Translations under genes and position numbers: made by a program
Assembly: GCA_964242415.1 (NCBI GenBank)
Contig: CAXTAT010000046.1
Span: 1 to 24,912, forward strand
DNA: 24,912 nt
Direction: 5' to 3'
Origin: DASWOJ01 sp964242415
Lineage (GTDB): Bacteria > Pseudomonadota > Alphaproteobacteria > Acetobacterales > Acetobacteraceae
In this document: piece by piece, positions 7,866 through 15,944 of the stretch
Layout of the letters: every line of letters begins with the position of its first letter
Numbering within the stretch: position 1 is the first letter of the stretch
Notes under the pieces: model-generated
Told to the model about the DNA's origin: nothing
Seen by the model: only the letters and a program-made list of their open reading frames with translations
Databases searched by the model: none

Positions 7866-9002
7866 GTGCCCCTCGACCGTAGAACCCTGCTGGCCGCCGC
7901 CGCCCTGTCCGGCCTGCGCCTGTCCGCCGCCCGAGCCGCCGAGCCGATTCTCGCCGGCGTCAGCGGCCCCTTGACCGGCCCCAACGCCCAGTATGGCGCG
8001 CAGTGGAAGCGCGGCTTCGACCTGGCGCTGGACGGCATCAACGGCGCTGGCGGCGTCACCGGCCGCCCGCTGGCCTACGACTTCCAGGACAGCCAGAGCG
8101 ATCCCCGCCAATCTGTCGCCGTCGCGCAGAAGCTGGTGGCCGACCCCCGCGTCATCATCGAGCTGGGCGACTTCTCCTCCCCGGCGTCCATGGCGGCGTC
8201 GCCGATCTACCAGCGCGCCAAGCTCGTGCAGTTCGGCTTCACTAACTCGCACCCCGACTTCACCAAGGGCGGCGACCATATGTGGTCCAACTCCACCAAC
8301 CAGGCGGAGGAGCAGCCGCAGCTTGCCGCCTATGCCGCCAAGCTCGGCTTCAAGCGGCCGGCGCTGCTGCACCTCAACACCGACTGGGGCCGCACCGCCA
8401 AGGATGCGTTCGTGAAAGCCGCGCCCGGCCTGGGCATGGAGGTCACCGCCGCCGAGGGCTACCTGTCCGCCGAGCAGGACTTCCGCCCCACCCTGGTGCG
8501 CGTGCGCGACAGCAAGCCCGACGGCCTGGTGCTGCTGTCGTACTATGCCGACGGGGCGCTGATCTGCCGCCAGGCCAAGGACGCCGGGGTGCCGTTCCCG
8601 ATCCTGGCCGGCACCAGCAACTATTCGCCCAAGTTCATCGAGCTGGGCGGAGCCGGGGTGGAGGGCGTGCACGTCATGAGCAGCTTCTTCCCCGGCGACC
8701 CGCGGCCGGAGGTGCAGGACTTCGTTCGCCGCTACCGCGCCAAGTACGACCAGGAGCCGGACAGCTTCAGCGCCGGGGCGTATGACACCATGGTGCTGTT
8801 CGCTGCCCTTTGCGCGGGATATGGCACGACGCGGGAGGCGATGCAGGCCGGGCTGCTGGTCATCAAGGACGTGCCGAGCGTCATCTATGGCACCACCACC
8901 TTCGACCCGGCCACCCGCCGCGTGCCCGGCGCGAGCTACAAGCTGTTGACGGTACGGGACGGCAAGTTCGCCGTTTGGGACGGGGCGCGCGCCACGGGGT
9001 AG
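7866..9002 (+). CDS. Branched-chain amino acid-type (HAAT/LivK-like) ABC transporter substrate-binding protein
   Basis: From GTG 7866 the protein has 378 residues. GGAGG at 7856-7860 is 5 nt before this GTG and overlaps the alternative ATG 7854, so GTG is preferred. The N-terminus MPLDRRTLLAAAALSG has a twin arginine at 5-6 and a hydrophobic stretch ending at ARAAEP, consistent with an exported, possibly Tat-dependent, periplasmic protein. ILAGVSGPLTGPNAQYG, followed by WKRGFDLALDGINGAGGV, is typical of Leu/Ile/Val-type receptors. These families bind amino acids, but also urea, amides and aromatic acids, so the ligand is unknown. The permease follows after 6 nt. Confidence 0.92.
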   Translation: MPLDRRTLLAAAALSGLRLSAARAAEPILAGVSGPLTGPNAQYGAQWKRGFDLALDGINGAGGVTGRPLAYDFQDSQSDPRQSVAVAQKLVADPRVIIELGDFSSPASMAASPIYQRAKLVQFGFTNSHPDFTKGGDHMWSNSTNQAEEQPQLAAYAAKLGFKRPALLHLNTDWGRTAKDAFVKAAPGLGMEVTAAEGYLSAEQDFRPTLVRVRDSKPDGLVLLSYYADGALICRQAKDAGVPFPILAGTSNYSPKFIELGGAGVEGVHVMSSFFPGDPRPEVQDFVRRYRAKYDQEPDSFSAGAYDTMVLFAALCAGYGTTREAMQAGLLVIKDVPSVIYGTTTFDPATRRVPGASYKLLTVRDGKFAVWDGARATG

Positions 9003-9008
9003 CCGGGG

Positions 9009-10832
9009 TTGGGCTCCTTCCTCGACTACACCGTCAACGGGCTGATCATTGGCAACATCTATGCGCTGCTGGCGGTGGGGCTGGCGCTGATCTTTGGGGT
9101 GTCGCAGCTCATCAACTTCGCCCAGGGGTCGGTGTATGCCGTGGGGGCCTACACCGGATGGACCTGCACGACGCTGCTGCACACGCCGCTGCCGGTGACG
9201 GTGCTGATCGTGATGGGGGTGTCGGCGCTGCTGGGCATCGGGATCGAGCGGGTGGGGTTGCGCCCGCTCGCCGGGTCGGCGCGCATCGCGCCGCTGCTGG
9301 CGACCATCGGCATCGGGTTGATGCTGGACCAGGCGCTGCAGATCATGTTCACGCCGGACCCGCGGGCGCTGCCGTCGTCCTTGCCGTCGTGGCGGGTGCA
9401 GGTCGGGGCTGGCAGCATCGGCGCGCTGGACCTGCTGATCGCGGGGATCGGGCTGCTCAGCGGCGGCGTGCTGTGGGGGTTCCTGCGGTTCACCAAGCTG
9501 GGTTGGGCGGTGCGGGCGACGGCGCAGGACCGCGAGGCGGCGCGGCAGATGGGGGTGGACACCGACGCGGTGAACCGGGCGGTGTTCGCCATTGCCTCGG
9601 CGCTGGGTGGCTTGTCGGGGCTGCTGGTGGGGATGTACTTCAACCGCATCGACCCCTCGATGAGCATCCAGGCGACGCTGAAGGGCGTGGTGGCGCAGGT
9701 GCTGGGCGGCATGGGGAACGTGCCGGGCGCGATTGCCGGGTCGCTGCTGCTGGGATTGACCGAGAGCTATGGCGTGGCGCTGTTTGGGTCGTCGTATCGC
9801 AACCTGTTTGCCTTTGCGCTGCTGCTGCTGACGCTGGTGCTGCGGCCGAACGGGCTGTTCGCCCCGGCCCGCAGCACCCCGCCGGAGCCGATGACCGGCA
9901 GCCTGGTCACCGCCGGGCGCCCGGTGGCGGTGCCGCGCTGGGCCGTGGCGGTGGGGGTGCTGGCGGCGGGGCTGCTGCCGCTGCTGCCGGGCATTCCGTA
10001 TGCGCTGCAGGTGCTGACCAACGCCTGGCTTGCGGCGATCCTGGCCATCAGCCTGACCCTGGTGGCGGGCACGCTGGGGCAGGTGTCGCTGGGCCATGCG
10101 GCGCTGCTGCTGGTGGGGGCGTATGCGTCGGCGCTGCTGACACTGGACCTGGGGTGGCCGGTGCCGGCCGGGGTGCTGGCGGCGGGGGTGCTGACGGCGG
10201 TGATCGGCACCGCGCTGGTGGCGCCGGCGTTCCGGCTGCACTCGCATTATGTGTCGATCGCCACCTTGGGCATCGGCGAGATTGTTGGGCTGGTGATCCT
10301 GAACTGGGAGAGCCTGACGCGCGGGCCGATGGGGGTGACCAACATCCCGCCGCTGTCGGCCGCGGGGGTGGAGCTGGACAGCCCGGCGCGGGCCTACTGG
10401 ATGTGCCTGGCGCTGCTGGTGCTGCTGGGGCTGGCGCAGGCGCGGCTGCTGCGCTCGCACCTGGGGCGCACGTTCCGGGCGGTGCGGGACGATGATGTGG
10501 CGGCGCGGGCGTATGGCATTGGGTTGGACCGCACCAAGGCCATCGCGTTCTTGTTTGCGGGGTTTGCGGCGGGGATTGCGGGGGGCGTTACGGCGCACTT
10601 GTACTCCTACATTAACAACGAGACCGTCACCTCGACCGTTTCGGTCGTGGCGCTGACGATGGTAATCCTGGGCGGCATGGGGAACATCCTGGGGGCGGTG
10701 CTGGGGGCGGTGGTGCTGACGGCGCTGCCGGAGTTGTTCCGATTTACCGCCGAGTACCGGATGCTGGTGTATGGCGCGATCCTGCTGCTGCTGATCCGCT
10801 TCCGGCCGCAGGGCATGCTGGGCACGGCTTGA
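9009..10832 (+). CDS. Fused LivH-LivM ABC transporter permease (branched-chain amino acid type)
   Basis: A 607-residue membrane protein starting at TTG 9009, with GGGG just upstream; no ATG fits the N-terminus MGSFLDYTVNGLIIGNIYAL. Residues from 1 to about 290 match LivH (LINFAQGSVYAVGAY near the start, AQVLGGMGNVPGAIAGSLLL near the end). Residues from about 320 to 607 match LivM (ISLTLVAGTLGQVSLGHAAL, then AVRDDDVAARAYGIGLDRTKAIAF, then VILGGMGNILGAVLGAVVL). Each half normally forms its own permease subunit; here both are joined through a proline-rich linker near residue 290. It transports the ligand of the preceding binding protein, powered by LivG and LivF, which are now 1.8 kb away. Confidence 0.92.
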   Translation: MGSFLDYTVNGLIIGNIYALLAVGLALIFGVSQLINFAQGSVYAVGAYTGWTCTTLLHTPLPVTVLIVMGVSALLGIGIERVGLRPLAGSARIAPLLATIGIGLMLDQALQIMFTPDPRALPSSLPSWRVQVGAGSIGALDLLIAGIGLLSGGVLWGFLRFTKLGWAVRATAQDREAARQMGVDTDAVNRAVFAIASALGGLSGLLVGMYFNRIDPSMSIQATLKGVVAQVLGGMGNVPGAIAGSLLLGLTESYGVALFGSSYRNLFAFALLLLTLVLRPNGLFAPARSTPPEPMTGSLVTAGRPVAVPRWAVAVGVLAAGLLPLLPGIPYALQVLTNAWLAAILAISLTLVAGTLGQVSLGHAALLLVGAYASALLTLDLGWPVPAGVLAAGVLTAVIGTALVAPAFRLHSHYVSIATLGIGEIVGLVILNWESLTRGPMGVTNIPPLSAAGVELDSPARAYWMCLALLVLLGLAQARLLRSHLGRTFRAVRDDDVAARAYGIGLDRTKAIAFLFAGFAAGIAGGVTAHLYSYINNETVTSTVSVVALTMVILGGMGNILGAVLGAVVLTALPELFRFTAEYRMLVYGAILLLLIRFRPQGMLGTA

Positions 10833-10875
10833 TGCCAGACATCCTCCACTTCGACGAGGCCGCTCCCCTTCGCTT

Positions 10876-10977
10876 GTCATTGCGAGGAGCGGTTGCAATG
10901 CGGCGATCCAGGGCTGCAAGGCCGGACCATCGTCTTTGCCGCCCTGGATTGCCGCGCCGAAGCCGGCTCGCAATGAC
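10876..10977. repeat. Palindromic intergenic repeat
   Basis: GTCATTGCGAG at 10876-10886 is the exact reverse complement of CTCGCAATGAC at 10967-10977. Inside, GATCCAGGGC pairs with GCCCTGGATT. Elements with these words are common between genes in alphaproteobacteria. It lies just downstream of the permease and could act as a transcript end or stabiliser. Confidence 0.75.
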
Positions 10978-10994
10978 GGGATCTCGGCCGACTC

Positions 10995-11140
10995 AGATGA
11001 TGGGTCAGTGAGAACGTGGCATCGCCCTACGCCGGTGCCTGTGTGTCCAACCCTGACCCAGCAAAAGTGGCCAAAACCCCCCGATGTGTGCCGGAAACTG
11101 CCCTTGATTGCGCGTTAGGGCGTACGTCACTGCGCGCCGC
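10995..11140. repeat. Left arm of the large inverted repeat enclosing the PEP-CTERM segment
   Basis: The arm runs from AGATGATGGGTCAGTGAGAA to CACTGCGCGCCGC. Its reverse complement recurs at 12387-12583, where GACCCATCATCT and ATCAAGGGCAGTTTCCGG are shared exactly. The right arm is about 50 nt longer because of an internal insertion, or a deletion here. Confidence 0.8.
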
Positions 11141-11333
11141 CACGCTTAGCAGCACCCCGGGCCAACTCGATCGCGGCAATCGCATCCGCCACCGTCGCCC
11201 GCGACACCTTGGCTGCTTCGGCGATCTGCTCGTAACCAGGAAAATACCAGCCCAAGTGCTGCTTGTGAAAGTTCCGTAGCAGCGCCCGTAGCGCGTCCAG
11301 ATAAGCGCGCGCTAGCAGCCTGCGGTGCTGCCG
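11127..11333 (-). pseudogene. Truncated helix-turn-helix protein fragment
   Basis: A minus-strand frame without a start codon (an in-frame stop lies just upstream, near 11333) reads LDALRALLRNFHKQHLGWYF, then GYEQIAEAAKVSRATVADAI, and ends at TGA 11127-11129. The second half is a clear helix-turn-helix of the kind found in small plasmid/phage-related DNA-binding proteins, in which FPSYE precedes IA, a short turn and then S-TV-AI. Only about 65 residues remain and both ends of the protein are missing, so this is a relic. Its 3' end falls inside the left repeat arm. Confidence 0.55.
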
Positions 11334-11502
11334 CTATCTCGCCCGATGCACGGCCCTAGCTGCGGAAATGCATGCCATGCCGATCAAGCCGGTGCTGCAC
11401 GGCGACATCGGCACCACACTCAAGGCGCCCACGGTCCTGGCCATGCCGCAGTGGCTCGGCATCAGCCTGTCGGGCATACACCCTTCGTCTAAAAAGTAGT
11501 GG

Positions 11503-11531
11503 TTGACCGTCTTTTAACAAGCCGCCAACAT
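11503..11531 (+). promoter_or_regulatory. Possible sigma-70-type promoter for the PEP-CTERM gene
   Basis: TTGACC at 11503-11508 is followed after 17 nt by CAACAT at 11526-11531, about 30 nt before the start codon. The -35 is good and the -10 is weak. The surroundings are unusually A/T-rich for this window. Confidence 0.3.
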
Positions 11532-11561
11532 GTCATTACGTAACAAAAAGGGGGGTTTTAA

Positions 11562-12350
11562 ATGCGTTATCTGACTTTGGCCGTCTTGCCTGCGGTGATG
11601 ATAGCGTCGGCTGCCCACGCGAGCGTGGTGCAGATTGATCAGTCGGCGTTCACGCCGGGCGCAGGATTGATCACCTTCAGCGAATTTCCTGTCGGAACGA
11701 GCAATCCGGTCTATGCCCCGGCGACCTACGGCGGCGGTGCCGGTTCACCCACAGTGACCTTCGGAGGCTATTTCACAGGTCAGACAGCCGGAGCGACAAA
11801 TCCCTCAAGCTGTCCTGCTGGGGCCGCTGTCACCGGTTGCGTGCTCGGCGCACCGACCGGACCGTTGTCGATCGCTCCGAACTCGCCGGCCACGTTCATC
11901 GCGAATGACAGTGCCATGCCGACCAGCCCGGTTCTGTCCGGCACGCCACTATACAATGGATCGATCGCTATCCTGTTCTCGACACCGCAGAGCGGCGTTG
12001 GCCTGACTGGCGGCTATTTCGACGCCCTCGCAAGCACCGCTATCACTGTATTCGACTCTAGTGGCGCCACAATCGGCCAGCTTTCGAACAATACCCTCGG
12101 CGACGAATTTCTGGGTCTTGTCACTTCGGACGGGTCAGCAGACATCAGTGGCATCCTGTTCAGCCTGGTTGGTCCCGAGCCAGCCGGTTTCGACGTCGAC
12201 AACATCTCGTTCGGTGTCGGTAGCCAGGTCACTATACCCACACCGCCGACACCCACACCGCCGACGGGCGTGCCGGAGCCGGCGTCTTTTGCCCTGCTCA
12301 GCTTGGGAATTGCTAGCTTGAGGCTCATGCGACGCCGCGATAAGGTCTAA
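11562..12350 (+). CDS. PEP-CTERM sorting-domain secreted protein
   Basis: A 262-residue protein from ATG 11562, with AAGGGGGG 6 nt upstream. It has a signal peptide (MRYLTLAVLPAVMIASAAHA), a low-complexity, Gly/Ser/Thr-rich body with a Cys pair (SCPAGAAVTGC), a Pro/Thr-rich linker (TIPTPPTPTPPTG), and a classic C-terminal PEP-CTERM signal: VPEPASFALL, a hydrophobic stretch, then the basic tail RRRDKV. Such proteins are exported and processed by an exosortase (EpsH/XrtA type) and are often linked to exopolysaccharide or biofilm. No exosortase gene is in the window. Codon use looks less G/C-biased than in neighbouring genes. Together with the flanking inverted repeats and its position inside a transporter operon, this suggests acquisition. 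The function of the mature domain is unknown. Confidence 0.88.
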   Translation: MRYLTLAVLPAVMIASAAHASVVQIDQSAFTPGAGLITFSEFPVGTSNPVYAPATYGGGAGSPTVTFGGYFTGQTAGATNPSSCPAGAAVTGCVLGAPTGPLSIAPNSPATFIANDSAMPTSPVLSGTPLYNGSIAILFSTPQSGVGLTGGYFDALASTAITVFDSSGATIGQLSNNTLGDEFLGLVTSDGSADISGILFSLVGPEPAGFDVDNISFGVGSQVTIPTPPTPTPPTGVPEPASFALLSLGIASLRLMRRRDKV

Positions 12351-12656
12351 GTCGGTGGAGCCGGGGAGACGGGGCAGTCTAGCTGTGCGGCGCGCAATGA
12401 CACACGCCCCGACGCGCAATCAAGGGCAGTTTCCGGCGCACGCTGGTTGAGACTGGGGTGGGTGTCCGACGCAGACTGTTGGGGAGTGAGCGCACGGTCG
12501 GGCTCTTGGCCACTTTGGTGATTCAGGGCTGGACACGTGGCACCGCCATAGGGCGGTGCCACGTTCCCACTGACCCATCATCTAAAGTGGCCAAGACCCA
12601 ATGACGGCGGCTGATTGTGCGCCTTTGCCTGAGGGTCTGAGCAGTAAGCCGTCTGC
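12351..12656. other. Intergenic region made mostly of the right repeat arm
   Basis: About 306 bp between the PEP-CTERM gene and livG, of which 12387-12583 is the right inverted-repeat arm. The last 73 bp before livG contain no clear promoter and no strong ribosome-binding site. Confidence 0.6.
12387..12583. repeat. Right arm of the large inverted repeat enclosing the PEP-CTERM segment
   Basis: This is the reverse complement of 10995-11140 with scattered mismatches and about 50 extra nt in the middle. It contains a perfect 11-bp stem with a 4-nt loop at 12537-12562 (GTGGCACCGCC, ATAG, GGCGGTGCCAC); the corresponding stem in the left arm is imperfect. The hairpin has no following T-run, so it is not a standard terminator. 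Confidence 0.8.
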
Positions 12657-13499
12657 ATGACGCCGCCGCTGCTCGACGTCAGCGGGGTGTCGCGCAGCTT
12701 CGGCGGGGTGCGGGCGGTGCGCGGCGTGAGCCTGCACATGCGGGAGGGGGAGCTGCTGTCGATCATCGGCCCGAACGGCGCGGGCAAGACCACGCTGTTC
12801 AACCTGATCGCCGGGCAGGACCGGCCCGACGCCGGGCACATCGCGCTGGCCGGCACGCCGATCGCCGGGCTGCCGCCGGAGCGCATCGCCGGGCTGGGAC
12901 TGGCCCGCACGTTCCAGCACGGCCGGGTGTTCGCCACCCTGTCGGTGCGGGACAACGTGCTGATCGGCGCGCACCACCGGCTGCGCGCCGCCATGCCGCG
13001 CATCCCGCTGCTGGACGCACTGCGCCTGGGCGGGCTGGCGGAGCTGGCGATGGCGCTGCTGCGCCCCGCGGCGGTCCGGCGCGAGGAGGCAGAGCTGCGG
13101 GCGGAGGCGGAGGCCATCATCGCCACCTTCGGCGACCGGCTGACCCCGCGGCTGGAGCAGCCGGCGTACTCGCTGTCCTATGCCAACCGCCGCCGGGTGG
13201 AGATCGCCCGCGCCCTGGCCGCCCGCCCGCGCCTGCTGTTGCTGGACGAGCCGACGGCGGGGATGAACGAGACCGAGACGCGCGAGATGGCCGGCATCAT
13301 CGCCGGGCTGAAGGCGGGGGGGCAGAGCATCCTGCTGATCGAGCACAAGCTGGACCTGGTGATGCGGCTGTCCGACCGCGTGGTGGCGATGGACGACGGC
13401 GCCGTGATCGCCGAGGGCCTGCCCGCCGCCGTGCGCGCCGACCCGGCGGTGATCGAGGCCTACCTGGGCCACAGCGCCCTGGGGGAGGCGGCTGCATGA
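12657..13499 (+). CDS. livG: Branched-chain amino acid-type ABC transporter ATP-binding protein LivG
   Basis: A 280-residue ABC ATPase from ATG 12657. Walker A is GPNGAGKTT (38-46), the signature region is YSLSYANRRRVEIARAL (LivG proteins usually have LSYGQ-type variants), and Walker B is RLLLLDEPTAGMN, followed by IEHKLDLVMRLSDRV with the switch histidine. The GLARTFQHGRVF segment and the C-terminal VIEAYLG are LivG marks. It energises import with LivF and the LivH-LivM permease. The start has no obvious ribosome-binding site, probably because the original upstream context was displaced by the inverted-repeat segment. Its stop overlaps the LivF start by 4 nt (ATGA). Confidence 0.92.
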   Translation: MTPPLLDVSGVSRSFGGVRAVRGVSLHMREGELLSIIGPNGAGKTTLFNLIAGQDRPDAGHIALAGTPIAGLPPERIAGLGLARTFQHGRVFATLSVRDNVLIGAHHRLRAAMPRIPLLDALRLGGLAELAMALLRPAAVRREEAELRAEAEAIIATFGDRLTPRLEQPAYSLSYANRRRVEIARALAARPRLLLLDEPTAGMNETETREMAGIIAGLKAGGQSILLIEHKLDLVMRLSDRVVAMDDGAVIAEGLPAAVRADPAVIEAYLGHSALGEAAA

Positions 13500-14224
13500 C
13501 GCCGCTGCTGGCGCTGGAGGGCGTGGATACCTTCTACGGACCCGTGCAGGTGCATTTCGGGCTAACTCTACAGGTGCGTGCCGGGCAGGTGGTGTGCCTG
13601 CTGGGCGGCAATGCCAGCGGCAAATCGACGACGCTGAAGGTGATCCTGGGCCTGCACCGGCCGCGCGCCGGGCGGGTGCTGCTGGACGGGCAGGACATCA
13701 CGGGCCTGCCCACCCCGGCGGTGATCCGGCGCGGGGTCGGCAGCGTGCCCGAGGCGCGGCGGCTGTTCGGCGGCATGACGGTGCGGGAGAACCTGCTGAT
13801 GGGCGCCTATGCCCGGGGTGACCGCGCCGCCGTTGCCGCCGACCTGGAACGGATGCTGGGGTTGTTCCCCCGGGTGCGCGAGCGCCTGGGCAGCCGTGCC
13901 GGCACGCTGTCGGGCGGGGAGCAGCAGATGGTCGCCATGGCCCGCGCGCTGATGGGCCGGCCGCGGCTGCTGTGCATGGACGAGCCGACGATGGGGCTGT
14001 CCCCGCTGTACGTGGACCGCGTGCTGGAGCTGGTCCGCACGGTCGCGGCGACGGGGGTCACGGTGTTCATGGTGGAGCAGAACGCCAGCCTGGCGCTGCG
14101 CATCGCCCAGTATGCCTACGTGCTGCAGGCCGGCCGAATCATCCTGCACGGGCGGGCGGGCGACTTGGCGCGCGACCCGCGCATCCGCGATGCCTACCTG
14201 GGGGGTGAGACGGAGCTGGCTTGA
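13496..14224 (+). CDS. livF: Branched-chain amino acid-type ABC transporter ATP-binding protein LivF
   Basis: A 242-residue ABC ATPase whose ATG overlaps the LivG stop, so the two are translationally coupled. Walker A is GGNASGKST (37-45), the signature is LSGGEQQMVAMARAL, and Walker B is RLLCMDEPTMGLSP, the usual LivF form. FYGPVQVHFGLTLQV at the start and ASLALRIAQYAYVLQAGRI near the end agree with LivF. Walker A has Ala-Ser where most LivF proteins have Gly-Ala, but the invariant Gly, Lys and Ser are kept. It completes the importer and converges on the amino-acid transporter ATPase gene at 14324. Confidence 0.92.
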   Translation: MTPLLALEGVDTFYGPVQVHFGLTLQVRAGQVVCLLGGNASGKSTTLKVILGLHRPRAGRVLLDGQDITGLPTPAVIRRGVGSVPEARRLFGGMTVRENLLMGAYARGDRAAVAADLERMLGLFPRVRERLGSRAGTLSGGEQQMVAMARALMGRPRLLCMDEPTMGLSPLYVDRVLELVRTVAATGVTVFMVEQNASLALRIAQYAYVLQAGRIILHGRAGDLARDPRIRDAYLGGETELA

Positions 14225-14323
14225 CGATCCGCTCCGGAGGAGGGGATGCAGGGCGGCCGAGACGCCTGGGCCGGGATGCGCTCAAGGCGGGAGGCTGCTG
14301 CCTTTGCCGGAGGGAGAAGCGGC

Positions 14324-15076
14324 CTACAGGACCCGCGACAGGAAATCCTGCGTGCGCCGCTCCTGCGGGGCGCCCAGCACGGCCCGTGGCGTGCCGCGCT
14401 CGACGATCAATCCGGCGTCCATGAACACCAGCTCGTCGCCGGCCTCGCGCGCGAAGGCAAGCTCGTGCGTCACCACCATCATCGTCATGCCCGACCGTGC
14501 CAGGTCGCGCATCACGGCCAGCACATCGCCGACCAGCTCCGGGTCCAGCGCCGATGTCGGCTCGTCGAACAGCAGCAGTTGCGGATCCATCGCCAGCGCC
14601 CGGGCGATGGCCACCCGCTGCTGCTCGCCGCCGGAGAGCTGCGCGGGGAACATGCCCCCCTTTGCCGCGAGGCCCACGCGGTCCAGCAGCGCCATGCCGC
14701 GCGCCCGCGCATCGGCCGGGCGCTGGCGGCGCACCTGCACCGGCGCCTCGGTGATGTTCTGCAGCGCCGTCATGTGCGGGAACAGGTTGAACCCCTGGAA
14801 CACCATGCCGACCCGCTGCCGCATCCGCGCCACCTGGCGCTCCGGCAACTCGTGCAGCACGCCGTCCCGCTCGCGGTAGCCGACAAGCTCGCCGGCCACC
14901 CATACCCGCCCGGCGTCGATGCGTTCCAGGTGGTTGATGCACGACAGCAGCGTGCTCTTGCCGGAGCCGGAGGGGCCGATGATGCACATCACGCTGCCGG
15001 CCGCCACGTCGAGGTCGATGCCGCGCAGCACCTCGCGCCCGCCGTAGCGCTTGGTCAGGCCGCGGATGCGGACCAT
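14324..15076 (-). CDS. Polar amino acid-type ABC transporter ATP-binding protein (GlnQ/HisP family)
   Basis: A 250-residue protein from ATG 15076. Walker A is GPSGSGKST (34-42), the Q-loop is MVFQGFNLFPHMTALQN, the signature is LSGGEQQRVAIARALAMDP, Walker B is LLLFDEPTSALDPELV, and MMVVTHELAFARE carries the switch histidine. FNLFPHMT and the THE motif are typical of the polar amino acid uptake family. It is the last gene of the minus-strand operon, 34 nt after the permease, and powers that importer. Confidence 0.93.
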   Translation of the reverse strand: MVRIRGLTKRYGGREVLRGIDLDVAAGSVMCIIGPSGSGKSTLLSCINHLERIDAGRVWVAGELVGYRERDGVLHELPERQVARMRQRVGMVFQGFNLFPHMTALQNITEAPVQVRRQRPADARARGMALLDRVGLAAKGGMFPAQLSGGEQQRVAIARALAMDPQLLLFDEPTSALDPELVGDVLAVMRDLARSGMTMMVVTHELAFAREAGDELVFMDAGLIVERGTPRAVLGAPQERRTQDFLSRVL

Positions 15077-15110
15077 GCCGGCCGGCGGCGCCTGTTCCTG
15101 GACCAGGCGT

Positions 15111-15944
15111 TCAATGCTGGCGATAGCGGCGCTCTAGGACGTGCTGCCCGGCCGACAGCACCGAGACGAGGACGAGGTACCACAAGGAGGCGACGATCAG
15201 CAGCGGGATCGTCTCATAGGTGCGGGCGTAGATGAGCTGCGCGGTGTAAAGCAGCTCCGCCAGGGCGATCACGCTGACCAGCGACGTGTTCTTCACCATC
15301 GAGATCACCTCGTTGCCGACCGGCGGGATGATGACCCGCATGGCCTGCGGGAACACGATGCGGCGGAACGTCGTGAGCGGCCCCATGCCCAGCGCCAGCG
15401 CCGCCCGTGTCTGCCCGCGCGGCACGGATAGGATGCCGCCGCGGATCACCTCCGCGGTGTAGGCCGCCTGCGCCAGGCCCAGCCCGGCGAGGGCTGCGAA
15501 CATCGGGGTGATCAGCGCGTTGGTGTCGGCGCTGAACAGCGTCGGCCCGAACGGCACGCGCAGGGCGATCACGGGGTATAGCGCGCCGAAGTTGTACCAG
15601 AAGATAAGCTGCACCAAGGCCGGGACGCTGCGGAAGAACCAGATATACAGCCACGCCACCACCGACAGCAGCCGGTTGGGCGACAGCCGCATCATCGCCA
15701 GCAGGGTGCCCAGCACCAGCCCGATCGCCATGGCGGCGACCGTCAGCTCCAGCGTGCGCAGCAGGCCGAGCAGGATCTGCGGGTCCAGCAGGTATTCGGC
15801 CACCACCGGCCACCCGAAGGCCGGGTTGGTGGCGACGCTGACCAGCACGAGGGCGGCCACCAGGGCGACGGCGGCGCTGGCCACCCAGGTCCCGGTATGG
15901 CGCAGCGGCACCACGCGTTGCGGCAGGGCGCCGCCCCCGGTCAC
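15111..15944 (-). CDS. Polar amino acid-type ABC transporter permease
   Basis: A 277-residue membrane protein. GTG 15944 is chosen because it overlaps the binding-protein stop in a GTGA junction and gives a short N-terminus (VTGGGALPQRVVPLRHTG) before the first membrane helix. The family marks are LLRTLELTVAAMAIGLVLGT, FRSVPALVQLIFWYNFGALYP, the cytoplasmic EAA loop region EVIRGGILSVPRGQTRAALA through PQAMRVIIPPVGNE, and KNTSLVSVIALAELLY. A single permease gene is present, so it probably works as a homodimer. It transports the ligand of the upstream binding protein. Confidence 0.9.
   Translation of the reverse strand: MTGGGALPQRVVPLRHTGTWVASAAVALVAALVLVSVATNPAFGWPVVAEYLLDPQILLGLLRTLELTVAAMAIGLVLGTLLAMMRLSPNRLLSVVAWLYIWFFRSVPALVQLIFWYNFGALYPVIALRVPFGPTLFSADTNALITPMFAALAGLGLAQAAYTAEVIRGGILSVPRGQTRAALALGMGPLTTFRRIVFPQAMRVIIPPVGNEVISMVKNTSLVSVIALAELLYTAQLIYARTYETIPLLIVASLWYLVLVSVLSAGQHVLERRYRQH

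Larger units (their letters stand above)
10833..11561. other. Long non-coding stretch with repeats and gene fragments
   Basis: This 729-bp stretch contains a 102-bp palindromic repeat (10876-10977), the left arm of a large inverted repeat (10995-11140), a helix-turn-helix gene fragment on the minus strand (11127-11333), and a short plus-strand frame at about 11377-11499 (MPIKPVLHGDIG, ending ISLSGIHPSSKK). The last looks like the 3' end of an unknown gene. A possible promoter precedes the PEP-CTERM gene. Confidence 0.6.

Noticed and set aside
7800..10973. A 1057-codon open frame on the minus strand
   Set aside because: It lies opposite the clear binding protein and permease genes, is composed mainly of Arg, Gln, His, Pro and Ala, and resembles no family; it is an artefact of high GC third positions.
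12537..12562. Rho-independent terminator
   Set aside because: The stem is perfect but there is no T-run after it, and it belongs to the repeat arm, so it is reported as part of the repeat.
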